The notes beneath the pieces were generated by a model. That model searched no databases. It was not told the DNA's origin and worked only from the letters and a program-made list of their open reading frames with translations. Positions 14,001 to 26,791 of a DNA stretch of 64,000 bases are shown piece after piece. This DNA is from Hirudinaria manillensis (Eukaryota; Annelida; Clitellata; Hirudinida; Hirudinidae), in NCBI GenBank assembly GCA_034509925.1, contig CM067528.1:3665001-3729000 (forward strand), written 5' to 3'. Every line of letters begins with the position of its first letter. The first letter of the stretch is position 1. The position numbers were made by a program, and so were the translations under genes.

Positions 14001-16732
14001 GCTACGGAGACATCTATCTCCTAGATGAGGTCACGGGGAGGTTAACGACTCGAGCTGCCTTGGACTACGAGTCCGGCCACCTCACGATGCTCTACGTGGC
14101 CGCTACCGATCAGGGACAGACGGAGAAACTCTCCTCGCAGACTCTGGTGCTCGTAAAACTCCAGGACATCAATGACAACAGACCGGTCATCAAGGTTAAT
14201 TCCCAGTCTCAACCCCTCCAATCGCTCAAGAATAAAAACCAACCGTCCAAGTCCGGTTTGGGCTCGAACGGTGGTCGAACGAATCATTTCAACGCGTCGA
14301 AGTCGGATTCAAATACACGTAGGAATCTGTCCAAAAGTGAGATTCTTCCTCAGGTGTTTGAGAATTCAGGTATAGGAACGTTCGTTGCTCACATAACAGT
14401 CGAAGATGCCGACAGCGATCAAAACGGAAAGTTCGAGTGCAAGTTGTTCCAAAATTCTGGCAACGGCAATGTTTCCGATCTGAACGAACTGAGCAGGGAT
14501 TTTCTTCTCTCCCAGATGTACCAGACCGAGTTCAAGCTCATCACCGCTCGTATTTTTGACAGAGAAGTCTCCGATCGCGAGCAGGCAATTATTCACTGCT
14601 CGGACTTCGGAGAGCCTCCCCTCTCCTCCAGTCTGACTCTGAATGTTCAGATTCTCGACAGGAACGACAACGCTCCGGTTTTCATGAAGCAGTCCTACGA
14701 CTCGTCCGCTAACGAGGATACACCGATTGGAACCTCGCTCATCCAAATGACGGCCTTAGATGTCGACGAAGGTGCAAACGGAGAAGTCATTTTCACTTTG
14801 TCAACGAGAAACAAATCTGCCCCTTTAATCGAAATCGACCCAAGTACAGGCATCGTTAGCACCGTCAGAGCGCTCGAGTTGAAACCCAACGTGACGAAAT
14901 TCGAAGTCCTCGTCGTTGCAACGGACAAAGGCAGTCCTCCCAGATCGGCATCAGTCAAACTCGTTGTACACGTTCACGACGTCATCAGCGAGCGTACGGA
15001 CTTCACTCAACAATTGTACAGATTCAGCGTCAAGGAAAACGCCAACGCGAAAGCTTTCCTGGGAAAAGTGGAAGTGAAATCCTTCAAAGTTCCTGCCACG
15101 AGAACTCTCCGGTACTTCCTGACTACCACTCCGTGCAGAATCAACTCAACTTACCACGCAGTATTCGAATTTGCAAACCTTCCTTTTCGCATGGAGGCAG
15201 ACAAGGGTTCCATCTGGAGTTCGGAATCTTTGGACAGAGAAGAACACGAGTTTTACTCGTTCTTCGTTGTCGCATATCTCAGCCGCAAAACCCAAGAGAC
15301 TCAAACGAACTACAAGTTCGGAGTTGGCAACTACCAGGCCATAAAATCCAAAATCATTTCCTGCGCCGTCGTAGAAATAGTGGTAGAAGACCAGAACGAC
15401 AATGCACCCTACTTTACCTTTCCGAGCACCGGGAACGATCACGTCTACTTCTCTCTCGACGAGGCTCCCGGACTTGCGATCACCAAGCTTTCCGCTTACG
15501 ATCCAGATTTCATTCACAATGCCAACTTGAAGTTTTCCATCGAGAGCGGTAACGAAGACAATCTGTTCGAGTTGGAGTCTTCTAGCGGGATGCTGTTCCT
15601 TTCGAGATACATCGACGTCAACGACATCAGTCAGGGACACATACCTCGCGAAGCTCTGGAGTTCCACAGGCAGTTGCTCGTGTCCGTAACGGACCAAGGC
15701 TTTCCGCCTCTAAACTCCACGTCGACGCTCGTCCTCGTCGCTAGAAATGAACTCTCGCAGTCGAGCACTTTGTCCAAGTCGTCGAATCGCTTGCAGCCAT
15801 CCGATCGCGGCAGACTTCACGCCGTTTACCATCTCCTGGCCAGCGAAGATTTGGCACAGACTCTGGCTATCACGCTAGCGGTCATCTTAGTCCTCATCAG
15901 CTCGCTCATTGCCGTCATCTGCCTTATCAAGAACAAACAAAGACTCCGCGAGAACAGTAACGAGATGAGCGCCCATAAAAACGCCCACAGGAGCACCAGT
16001 TGCGACAACGACATCGGAAACACGACCAGCAAATTGCTCTTGTTGTCCGGCGACGCCTTTTCACGCCCTCACAACAGCACCGCCGGCAGCAACACCAACA
16101 ACAGCAGCAGCAGCAACAAGAACAACAAGAACGCGACCTCTGGCGTGTTCGGAAATCTCGGCAAGAAAAAGTATCAAAAGGCTGCAGTTGAAAATCATTA
16201 CACTCATTCGAACGACTTGGCCATGAATTGGCGGCCATTTTACTCCTTAAATATCGCTCACGACGGAGGGCGCCCGGCCAACGTGGAAGAAACGGAAACG
16301 CTCTTCCATCCGAATATCGCCAACATCGCCTCAACGTCCACGTCCAGATTCGAGTTTCCGACGAAGGTGATTGATATCAGCAGTTTGGAGCAAGAATCCA
16401 TCGATCCAGTTGGTGAAGAAATCTTTGTTCTTCGGACTTTAGGGATGTTAGGGATGTTAAAACAAAATTTAACAAATGGAATTGCTCCTAGGTGGAAGAT
16501 GCGTGGAACGTCTTTGTTTTATTATTCTTTGCTCTTTCAGGTTAGCAATTCAAAGCCCTGTTCAGTCGTGTCCTTCATGAAACATTTTTACAACGATTTC
16601 ATCAAAGCATCCTCGCCGACCAGCGAATCCAACAGCGACAGTGGGCGTGGTCAGAGCAGCGGCGATGACGTCACGAAAGTTCCTCAGCGTCACGTGATCT
16701 TCAGAAGGACCGAGGCGGAAATGAAGTTGTGA
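11024..16732 (+). CDS. Protocadherin with seven cadherin repeats
   Basis: A type I membrane adhesion protein. Exons are 11024-11359, 11760-12200 and 13772-16732, joined in phase 0. The start ATG precedes a signal peptide (about residues 1-25). EC1 is of protocadherin form with VIDREAIC and ends at DSNDNAPRF (134-142). Further calcium-binding linkers are DSNDNVPQF (about 282-290), DINDNRPVI (391-399), DRNDNAPVF (555-563), a degenerate linker ending EC5, and DQNDNAPYF (about 799-807). A seventh EC lacks a C-terminal linker, as is usual next to the membrane. The transmembrane helix is about 954-980. The cytoplasmic tail has a SESNSDSGRG motif resembling those of vertebrate delta-protocadherins. 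The third exon may hide a 174-bp in-frame intron (16367-16540). The stop at 16730-16732 overlaps a perfect donor, GTGAGT at 16729, so the tail may continue in an unseen exon. Seven ECs suggest the delta-1 type; the exact orthologue is unclear. Confidence 0.9.
12201..13771 (+). other. Protocadherin intron 2
   Basis: Donor GTTTGT after an AAG codon at 12200, acceptor CGCAG before 13772. Joining restores YIFK followed by IEAFDGGEP, a typical EC2 C-terminal strand. It holds a tandem duplicated forkhead-like site (13345-13386) and AT-rich triplet repeats about 13550-13630. Confidence 0.85.
13345..13386 (+). promoter_or_regulatory. Tandem duplication (21 bp x2) carrying forkhead-type sites
   Basis: GTAAACAAA occurs at 13345 and again at 13366, each followed by GGATAACAGTTA. 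GTAAACA is the core consensus of FOX factors, and AACAGTTA resembles a Myb site. Regulatory activity is inference. Confidence 0.45.
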
Positions 16733-18847
16733 GTTTTCCATCTTAGGTCGGTTTCGTGGGTCGTAAGGTTGTCGGTTCCATCATTCGCTACGTCGCGGGG
16801 TCAGGCAGGACCTTTGTGGAAAAGCCTTCCACCCCGTGATGAATTCAGTGCAGATGCTGTACGGAATGAAGTGAATATGTTTTGCATCACTCCGATTGCT
16901 CCAAGACAAATGCTTTTCCATCGGTTGGGAAACTAAGCGTTGTGGCTTTGGACTCACGAGAAAGTTTTAATGAATAGAAGCGCTTATTGGTCATGAGCAG
17001 ATAGCTAAAACGAGTCTGAAGGTGATTTGCGGATGGACGAGAGGATGAATTGTTGTTGTTGATTTTGTAACCATAGCAATACTCACTACCGAAGGGTGTC
17101 CTGGAAAGTTTATTTGCATACTCGTTGAGTATTACTCATTCACTGTCTACTCAATCAGTCACAGGAGTGTATACAGATTCTCCTGTTTCCTTCACTTTGC
17201 ATGTTTGTTCTTGTTTTTTTTTTTTTTTTCAGAAATTTCCACTTTTTTCCCGAAATTTATTCATAAATGCGCAAATGATTTTTTTTAGGCTTAACAATCT
17301 AACTTAATAGGTAAATAGTCCTTAGGCGTATTAGAATATTTAAATTAAGAAATAACCCAAAATAGTCATGATTTCCGGTTGTAATGCAATTTAAATTAGA
17401 CGAATTCGTTTCTTTCCCGTCGACCTTTGCATTGAACGACATGCAAAGATCCATTTACACGCAGTAGTCCAAAGAAGAAAAAAGAACGCATAAAAACAAA
17501 AAAAAATCACACCGAAAGAGAAACGTTGAAGACATCACAATCAGGGGAAATCCCCCGAAAATCCCAAATTAATGCCCACCTCGGACGAAAGCTATTAAAG
17601 CTATTCTCATGTAATGGACAAATCTGTAGGATGAGAATCAGTTGAAAATCACCCGTTCGAAGGAAAAGAATAATTTTTTGACAGGCCAATTAATTTTTCC
17701 TTGTGGATAGTTTGCCGGTTAGGAGGGGTATTATAAATCTCCCCGTGTAATTGCAATCCAAAGTCAGAATATAATTTATCTCGCGATAGACTGAAATTGC
17801 ACCAAATTACTGCTGTTCTGTTGTTTTATATTTGTCCCCTGTTTTTTTTTTTATTTCTTTCAATACTCGCCACTCGAAATACGATTCCATCTGTCTGTCC
17901 ATCTTTGCCCAATTGGGGTGCCCAATTGGGTGAATATTACACACCACCAGGTGGAGTGGTTGTCCCAAGAAGGAGTAAAACGCCCAGGTAATTCCAATTT
18001 CCAGTGCATTTCCTAGCGCCTACTTTCCAGCCGGGTAAATATGATTAGCACTAATTTTTGTCGGGTCGCATGGGGTTGTCATAACATTCATCTTGAGAGC
18101 CCAGGAGTGGCCCGGTGTCTAAGGTCGGCTGTTTGCATGTCGTGAAATTGCAGTCATTCTCCTAAGTTATTCCTTCTCGTTCGTTCGTTCCTTCGTTTTC
18201 TCTCTTTCCAGCGGAAAGTGTCGTGGAAATTACACGATTGTAATTTCCAATTGGGTTCGGAATTGGTAGCCTTCGTTCCGCTCCGTAAAATTCCCCAAGA
18301 AATTAAAGCCTCCCTAACGAGTGTTAGGTATGGAGATATGAGGTTGTTTGCGTATTTGCGGTATTGGGTGTTTGAATATTTGTGGTATCGCATGTAGGGT
18401 ATTGAGGGAACACTCAAGTAAGTGTTGCATCTCACAAGGAAGGATTTCTTTGCCCCCAAAGTCTTTCATTTACATGTTCATTTACGTGTTTTTTTCGGTC
18501 GTTTGAAGTCTTTTTTTTTATCTTCCCTTCGTTCCTCTCATCTTGTGTTCCTTCTTATGGAAATTTCAAAAGAATAGTCGTCATCATCATCATCATCATC
18601 ATTGTCTACAACGACATCGTCATCGTCATTAAAAGAGATTTTTTTTTTTAATTTATTTTATTAAGTTTTATTCTATTCCACTGCTTATAGCAGTCTGCCA
18701 GCGAAATAAGGGAGTATAGTTTTAACGCATACTGAATATTTATAATAAAGCGCATAAGAAGGCTTAATTAAGCAAACAAAATAAAAAAGTAAAATTACAT
18801 TTATAATATTAGTTAATGTTATTAATGGAATTAATTCAACGCTCACA

Positions 18848-18905
18848 TATAATAATAATAATAATAATTATTATTATTATAATTATTATTATTATAATTA
18901 TAATA
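18848..18905. repeat. (AAT)n/(ATT)n palindromic tract
   Basis: AAT units turn into ATT units, then short inverted TTATAATTA segments follow; the whole is strongly self-complementary. Confidence 0.85.
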
Positions 18906-21900
18906 ACAACATTCAAAAGAAAACAATTCCTTTCAGATAATTATTTAAAACAAAAGTGCAGCCAACCAAACAAACAAAAAGCAAGTGATTTCAGTACATG
19001 ATGGATTGATGGTAAGATGGATAACTATCTCGTTCATAGGTGACCGGCTGTCCGTCCAAACATCTGTCGCACGGAGCTTTCCAGGCAACTTTTCGAGGAC
19101 ATTTTGGATTTGTACGTTTTGGACTCAATTCAAAAAGAGCAGCATTGAGCGTGCTTTCAGTTTTCCATGCGGTCATATCGACTTTCCGGGCAATAACCAC
19201 GAATGTTGGTGATCATTATCATTATCTTCCGCCTCCTCCTCCTCGTCGTCGTCATCGCCATCCGCGTCATCCGCGTCATCTGCGTCATCTGCATCATTGT
19301 CGAATCTTCGTCGCATTCATTCCGTCGCGAATTAAACGTTCCCTTATTTTGACTTGTTTAAAAGCGAAATAAAATTTTTAAAAATAAAATTTCAATCTTT
19401 TAAATTTCAATTTCTCCTGTTCTTTTTTGAAATCATTTCGGAGAAAAACAAAAACTTAAAAAAAAAAATTGCGAAGGAAATTGAAAGGTTTCGAAAGGAC
19501 GATTGTCCGAGGGGGAAGATTTTAAAGTGGAATTATTGCGCCAAACGTGAAAATTTGAACTAATCGTCGAGACGAAAATGCTGGCAACAGCGGAAGAAGC
19601 AGAGGAAAGAAGACAAGAAAGAATGAAGAAAGAAAAAGTGGAGGCGAAGGACAGGAAATGGAGAAGCATTTGATGCGGTCCGAGGACCCTTAAAGCCTCA
19701 TGAAATGTTTGCAATTCAATCGACCAACACTTTTATGGAGGACAGATGGTGAATTACCAGGCACTCCTTTGCAGCGTTAAACCTTCCCCCGTATGGTACC
19801 GAAAAGGCTGCTTAACGTCTCCTTGTCGTGTCAGATTTGGAATTAATTGATTGCTCTGCACGGAAAATAATATTTAAAAAAAAACAACAACTGAAATTAA
19901 AACAAAAATGAAAATGAATGTTCGAAAGAAAAACTAATAATAATAAATTATAATAAAATATAATAAAATAAAATTCCATAATAAAACGGGCGTGCCAATC
20001 TTGTAGGCATTAAATTATTCAGAACGGGAGTCAATTCTATGGACTGCTTTTTCTTGCAAATTCATATTTTTTTGTTTATTTTAAAAAAAGATACAAAAAC
20101 CAAAGTGAAAATAAAAAGGAAAGCATGTGACTTGTCCGGCCATGCATAGAAGCAACAAAGCAGTCACCCTCTCCGTCTCCCTTCGACATCTCCAAGCTTC
20201 AGTTTGATTCCAACTGGAAGCCAGTGGAGTCGTCTGAATGCATTGAAAGACGCGTTCGAATCTTTTTTTTTTCTCTAGGATTTCACTTCAGCTCAACTTT
20301 TATGGAGCGAATTTTACAATTCAAACACAAACCTCCATAAACAAAGCCCACTGAAATATTCACAGAGAGGGACCAAAGAGGAGTCGACGACGTCTATGAC
20401 GATAGCGATGACGACGACGATGGTGATGACGGTGACCTCGACGATGACGACGACGCTGATGACGACGTCTATGATGAGAACGACGACGATGGACTCCGAA
20501 AAAAGAATTTAAAAAACGCTCCACGATCAACAAGACATTATCGGAGGAAGGATTCATGCTTTCGTCAACGAACCTCCACAGTAAGTCAGAAGGACATCTG
20601 AGTGCAGCGTTTCAGATTAGGAAGGAACCTTGCTCAGGGGAGACCGGTGTCGCGGGAGATCATACATCATATTCCGGGGACGTAAATCTCTCGCGCTGGA
20701 TTTGTAAAGCAATAAATTCATTTATGATGCCGAGGCCAAAATCGAGGAATTGTTCTAGTGATTTATTCCTGTGGCACACCCACATATCTTAGAGTGCCAG
20801 CGCCACAACACCTCGACCATTCATTTCCGAGATTGGCTCCGTGCCCGATGTAGATTCAAACCCCTCTCTCACCCTCCTCAACACCCCTCAACCGCCATCG
20901 TCACCCCACCCATCTCTAGTAACCAGAGGAGATCGTCTCGTTAAACGCTGAAGTCCTGACGCCATCCTTCAAGAGAGACGCTCTAAGGGCGCATAGACGG
21001 TCGGTTTGATTAAAAAAAAAAAGGATGAGGGAGTCTAAAGACCCCCGTTCGCTAACAAGCTCGAGAAAGTAGCCGGCGCTAGGAGCAGATGCCGCTACGT
21101 GAAAGGCGTTAAGCATTTGCGCTTGGCCGAGTCACGCAAAGCGAACATTTGCGTAACCTCTCGTTAAGCAGCATGAATGGATCCGGCAAGAGTTACTGCA
21201 CCCCGGTTCCTCGTTTCAACTTTTCTCTGTAAATTCCACGAATTCATCCTGTTATGATAAACCCTGGGATCGACTGGTCCGGTTTTTCCGACTTTTTCGA
21301 TCCGGAGTTAGAACCGCCGTCCTGAAGGCTTTCATCTTCTTACATTGAATTCTTTCCAGGGTTCGTTAATGAAAAGATTTCGAGACACACGAAAAAGACA
21401 AAGAAAAAAACCAAACAAACCTGCGATTCTCCTCGATTGCCACGTCTTGGTTGTTTGATCTGCCGAATACGTGCTCGAACACGATTTGCAATTTTAACTT
21501 CTAAATTCCGCTGCCAAAATCCGAACATTAAATCTAGAATTCAAAAAGAAATCGAGCAGAACAGAACGATGGAGAATAAAAGAGAAGATAGAGTCATCTG
21601 AGGATGGGGTGGACGGAGGACGGGTGGATGTAAGTTCAGAACAGACCGCTACAAGAACAAAGAACAGTGTTCTGTTTTGAGTCTTTGAAGCGAAACTTTG
21701 CCGAATTTTTCAATCGATGTTCAACGTTCTGTGATCCTCTCTTGCTAATGGAAGAGATCGTGAACGATCTCAAATGTTTACTTTGTTGGGACAGAAATTG
21801 TAACTTCCATTCAGGTCCCGGCCTCACGGTTTTATGGGCCCGAACTTGATTCAGAATTATCTTTTCATTACCCCCTACTGCTTTGTTGCTTCTTCGTCGT

Positions 21901-23235
21901 CGTCGTGCTCGTCATTGTCGTTGTCATCGTCAACATCATCATCAGTATCGTCATCGTCATCGTCATCATCATCGTCAGAACCATCATCATCATCGTCATC
22001 GTCATCGCCTCGTTTTTGTTCCGTAGGTTCATTTTCCCTGTGGACTATTTCAAGTAAGCTCTCCTTGAACTATTTCCTAAAAGTTCAGGTAATTTGTCAT
22101 GTGAAAATTTAGTCGCAAATCCGAAAATTGCCGGAAAGACAAGAAAATAAAAAACCCGAAGAATTTTCGCTTTCGATTTCGACGAGAGTTTGTTGTTTAA
22201 ATGATTTTTAATGATCGAAATTATTGCTTTAAAATGCGTTTTTAATCGTTTTGATGGAAGAAAAAAAGATGAAAAATAAAAAATGGAAACGAAATGAAAG
22301 ACTGGAAATTATTTCCAAGACTTTCTGCCGAGCGAAACCTTCAAAATCAGACAAATTTCTTGATTGCCACGTGTCATTGGAAAAAGAAGAGTTGGTTTCG
22401 TTGGTGTGCGAGCAACGTCTAATTGAATTAAAAGCAGATTTGACGTCTTTATCTTCTATTTTTCGTTTTATCGACTTTTTTTTCCCGGACCAGAGAGACG
22501 CGTTATCGTGAAAATGTCTCGCAATATTTCGACCTTAAAACTTAAAACGATCGAACAGAAATTATCGAAACGTCGACCGACAAAAAGTTCGTAAACGTGT
22601 GACAAGCATCGGTCCTCAAACGCCAATGAAAAGCGGACGCCCTGCTACGGTCATCGGGTTGAAATAAGGAGCCAATAAAATCTTTTACAGAACAATTCGC
22701 CACTAAAAGCCAAGGAAATTGAAAACATTCGCCTGGAAACTAAGCGTTCACGATGACGATGTTCGGACGGACAGCTGGTCAGCTATTAAGATTAATCGCT
22801 CCTTGACTCCATAGCTCGTCACTTATCAAAAACTCTTCAATCTTCTTTCATTTCGTGGATTTTAAATCCATTATATTTTTATTTTTCTGAATTTCTTATT
22901 TAGTTTTTATTTCTATTTGTTTGTTTATTTATTTATTTATTTTATTTATTTATTTCTTGGATTTTTATTTTGATTTTTCTGAATTTCTGAGTTTTTATTT
23001 CTATTTATTTGTTTATTTATTTATTTTTTATATTTCTTCTTGTGCCGTGAAGCATTCTTATCGGATGGAAATCTTTATTAAAAGAAAACCGATAATCGCG
23101 ATATTTTTAACATGAAAATAATAATGATTTTGAAACTTAATAAAATTCGTTTTATCAGAAATAATAGGCAATTATAAAATATCGGCGTACAAATGCAAAG
23201 AATGGAAAAGTGGATGGTCGGATAAAAAGATGAAA

Positions 23236-23370
23236 AGATGGACGGATGGATGTGTGGATGGGTGGATGGGTGGATGGATGGATGGACGGATGGATGGATG
23301 GACGGACGGATGGATGGATGGATGGATGGACGGATGGATGGACGGACGGCTAGATGGATGGATGGATGGT
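23236..23370. repeat. (GGAT)n tetranucleotide array with GGAC variants
   Basis: A GGAT array with scattered GGAC, GGGT and GTGT variants. On the reverse strand it reads as Pro-Ser-Ile-His repeats, which is an artefact. Confidence 0.9.
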
Positions 23371-23584
23371 TACATAGATTGATGGCGTGCGTGCTATTGA
23401 TGGAAAGGTGGATGGATGATGGATGAATGCTTGGCGTATAGTGACAGGTACTTCCTCTGTCGATAAATCCCAATGATCATCTCCAATCCTTCTTGGGTGG
23501 TCGGCGTCACTTCGGGGTGGTCCTTCCGTGCAATAACGTCATCCAATTTCCTGATGTGCTGGCTGTAGATGCTCATCACTTTAG

Positions 23585-23885
23585 AATATCCATCCTATGT
23601 ATCATTTCCTTGTATCCATCCTATGGTCTCATTTCGTTGTATCCATCCTATGGTATCATTTCCTTGTATCCATCCTATGTTATCATTTCGTTGTATCCAT
23701 CCTATGTTATCATTTCCTTGTATCCATCCTATGGTATCATTTCCGTGTATCCATCCTATGTATCATTGTAGTATCAATCCTATGGTATCATTTCCTTGTA
23801 TCAATCCTATGGTATCATTTCCTTGTATCAATCCTATGTTATCATTTCCTTGTATCCATCCTAGGGTATCATTCCCTTGTATGGA
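23585..23885. repeat. 27-bp minisatellite, about 11 copies
   Basis: The unit is close to TGTATCCATCCTATGGTATC plus ATTTCCT. Copies differ at a few sites: CCATCC/CAATCC, GGTATC/GTTATC and TTCCTT/TTCGTT. One copy near 23760 is shortened. Since 27 is a multiple of three and the unit lacks stops, long frames remain open in all three + frames, giving spurious repeat proteins. Confidence 0.93.
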
Positions 23886-24101
23886 TTGTAAATATTCACC
23901 GATGATATCCACGTGTGGGGTCGTCACCCGCTTAACAAATCATGTTTTGTGCTTCCATGGTTTGTCACCTCCTTTACATCTGTCAGTAATTTGCTTCACT
24001 TGCAAGTTTGTACCATTCAAATGAGGCGGGATGGATATTATTATTATTATGGATATTATTATTATAATTATTATGGATATTATTGTGGTTAATAATATTA
24101 C

Positions 24102-24159
<58 letters not shown>

Positions 24160-24175
24160 GTTGTTGTTGTTGTTC
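24102..24175. repeat. (ATT)n then (TTG)n microsatellite
   Basis: About 19 ATT units followed by a short TTG run. Confidence 0.9.
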
Positions 24176-24760
24176 TTGTTCTTGTTAATGTTTCTTTGTT
24201 ATAATTTGTTTTAGATGTTTAAAGATTTTAATTAGAATAAGAAAATTATGTTATTTTTAAAAATAAAATATTTAAAAGTAAATTTAATTTTTATTTTAAC
24301 TTGAAATTAAAAACGAATTTAAAAAAATCAATAATAACAAATGGATTGGAACCGAATCAATCGATTGATATTTCCATTTAATCATTTCATATATTTTTGA
24401 TTATTATATTTATTTATTTATTTTTATTTATTTTTATTTAATATCAGATATTCTGAATTAGTGTTCAAAAAATAAATATATCGTTTAATTTCATTTCGTG
24501 TTCAGCATTTATCTGATGATGGTCGAATGCCAAATACATTTCAAGGACTTTGTCTCATAAATATTTAAATTATATTTAAGACTTTTAAAATATAATTCAT
24601 TTTTAACTGAGCTTTCCGACTAAATTTCGAGATAATTTAAAATAAACTTAAAAACAACTTTAACGCAAAATAAATAAATTCCTCGTTAAAAACAACATAA
24701 TCTCTTAAGAAGACGACCAAAACTACTTAAAATTGAGCTGATGTGGTTTTTTTGGGTGTC

Positions 24761-24806
24761 GTTGTTGTTGTTGTTGTTGGTGTTGTTGATGTTGTTGTTT
24801 TTGTTT

Positions 24807-24850
<44 letters not shown>

Positions 24851-24880
24851 GATGTTGCTGTTGTTGTTTTTGTTGTTTAA
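24761..24880. repeat. (TTG)n imperfect microsatellite
   Basis: A run of TTG with GTG/ATG/TTT interruptions over about 120 bases. It yields Leu-rich (+) and Asn-rich (-) frames that are not genes. Confidence 0.9.
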
Positions 24881-26135
24881 ATTCTTCACGGAAGCATTTG
24901 TATCGGAGTTTCTAACATTTTCTCTGTGAAATATTTGAACCATTCAACACGTACTTGATTGTGTCGTCGGCTTTTGTTGATGTTGATGTTGTTGTTGTTG
25001 TTGCAGCAGTAGTAGTAGTAGTAGTAGTAGTAATAGTAATAGTGGAAGTAGTTGTAAAAATTTGTATTTCTGGACAACAAATGCCGTAAAACATTCCAAG
25101 AGTCGCTGACTTTGGCGAATACCTGCGCCATTTTCTTCCATAAATTCAAATTAACATGTTTATTTAATTGCATCTTAATTACAGCCGATATAATTTGGTG
25201 ATTTATTACAACCATTAATAATAATAACAATAATAATTTCTATTATTATAATTATTATTTTAATTATAAGTGAAAGCAATTTAATGGCTTTCATCTCCTC
25301 ACAAAAGGAATTCTTCATGTTTAAAATTAAATTTTCAAAAATAGTTTTAAAATGATTAAAAATTCAGATTTTTCAGGAATTCATAATTTTGATGATGACG
25401 ACGACATGTCGACGATGATGACGTTGGTGATGATGATGATGATGATGACGACGTTGGTAATGATGATGATGATGACGTTGGTGATGATGATGATAATCTG
25501 GTTTTGTAATGTCGAATTTAACGAATGAATATGATAAGAAATAATTACACTGTACTTATAATTACTCTTATAATTATGTTATAACGGCATTTAAATTATT
25601 AATACATATTATATTATTATTAAAATTATATTTATATTTATAAACAAACAATGAGATGTCGATTGCTTGCGGTTGTCAATGGCAACTTATTAATGGATCT
25701 GGGATGCCCTCTATATTAATCAGGAGTCGACGATGACGGTGATGATGATAATGCTGATGTTGCTGATGATGCTGATGATGATGATGATATGATGATGGTG
25801 ATGATGAAGATGATACCGATACATATGAGATGATGATAATGATGACGATGGGCTGGTGAGCATTATTGATAGACTTTTGTGACCTTTTCAGAGCAATAAA
25901 TTACAACCGCTTATCATAATTATCCTCCTCATCATCGTCGTCGTCGTCAACGTCATCGTCATTATCATCATCATCATCATCGTCATCATCTTGGCTTATT
26001 TTAATGAGAGGAAAATAAATGGATGGCGAGGAATGTTGGAATGAAGGAAAAAAGATAACAAGGACTTAATGAGGTAACAGGGAGTCCATTTTAATTGGCT
26101 GGACGGAGGACTTAAGGACTAATGAGACCACTTAG

Positions 26136-26212
26136 CATGTGGCATGACCTCGCACGGGTCAAAGGTCGGCTGCAGGGCTTATAAAGTTACCCTCGCGACC
26201 TGATTCTTAGTT
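26136..26212 (+). promoter_or_regulatory. Candidate core promoter: E-box, DR1-like site, TATA box, initiator
   Basis: In order: CATGTG (E-box, about 26136), GGGTCA-A-AGGTCG (26156-26168, a direct repeat with one-base spacing of nuclear-receptor half sites), TATAAAG (26180-26186) and TTAGTT about 29 bases after the TATA start, fitting an initiator. It is on the same strand as paramyosin and 2 kb upstream of its ATG, so it could drive a non-coding first exon. No 5' exon with a clear donor was identified, so the link is inference. Confidence 0.4.
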
Positions 26213-26586
26213 CTGATGGTTGTTAAAAAGTTAATATTACATAATTATTCATTATTACGATTGGTGAGGAATTAACGTTTTTATTATTAATATTTTCTCT
26301 ATTTCTTTAAAAAAATATAACCGCAAAAGATGAATAAGTTTTGAAATAAGAGCTCCATAAATATTGCATTTCGTTCCTGACTGATGATGATGATGATGAT
26401 GATCTTCCAAGGAGATTCTTACAAAAATATTTTCCAACATGCAACTGCTCGTAGGCTTAACTCCGGAGGTGTGCGAATGTTATCATTGCCGTCTCGGGTA
26501 TCGTCATCATATTCATCATCGTCGTTGTCGTCGTCATCGTCACCATCATCATCAGTGCCCTTGTAATGTCATCAATGTTTAGTACA

Positions 26587-26619
<33 letters not shown>

Positions 26620-26728
26620 TAGAGTCATTATTATCGTCATTATTGTGATATAACATGACAAAATCGTACGATTTCATCCAAAAAATTGTCACAAGAATTA
26701 ATTATTGTGAATGATTTAAACATCCTCG

Positions 26729-26730
26729 GC

Positions 26731-26790
<60 letters not shown>
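26729..26790. repeat. (AAT)n microsatellite
   Basis: About 20 uninterrupted AAT units. Confidence 0.92.

Positions 26791-26791
<1 letters not shown>

Noticed and set aside
15146..15697. 183-codon minus-strand open frame
   Set aside because: Antisense shadow of the protocadherin exon.
18985..19563. Several overlapping short frames
   Set aside because: No domain, no splice sites and strong simple-repeat content (CATCCG/CATCTG).
23078..23473. Pro-Ser-Ile-His repeat protein on the minus strand
   Set aside because: Pure translation of the GGAT microsatellite.
23569..24024. Repeat protein with SFPCIHPMV units
   Set aside because: The 27-bp minisatellite is open in all three frames; no codon bias, start context or domain.
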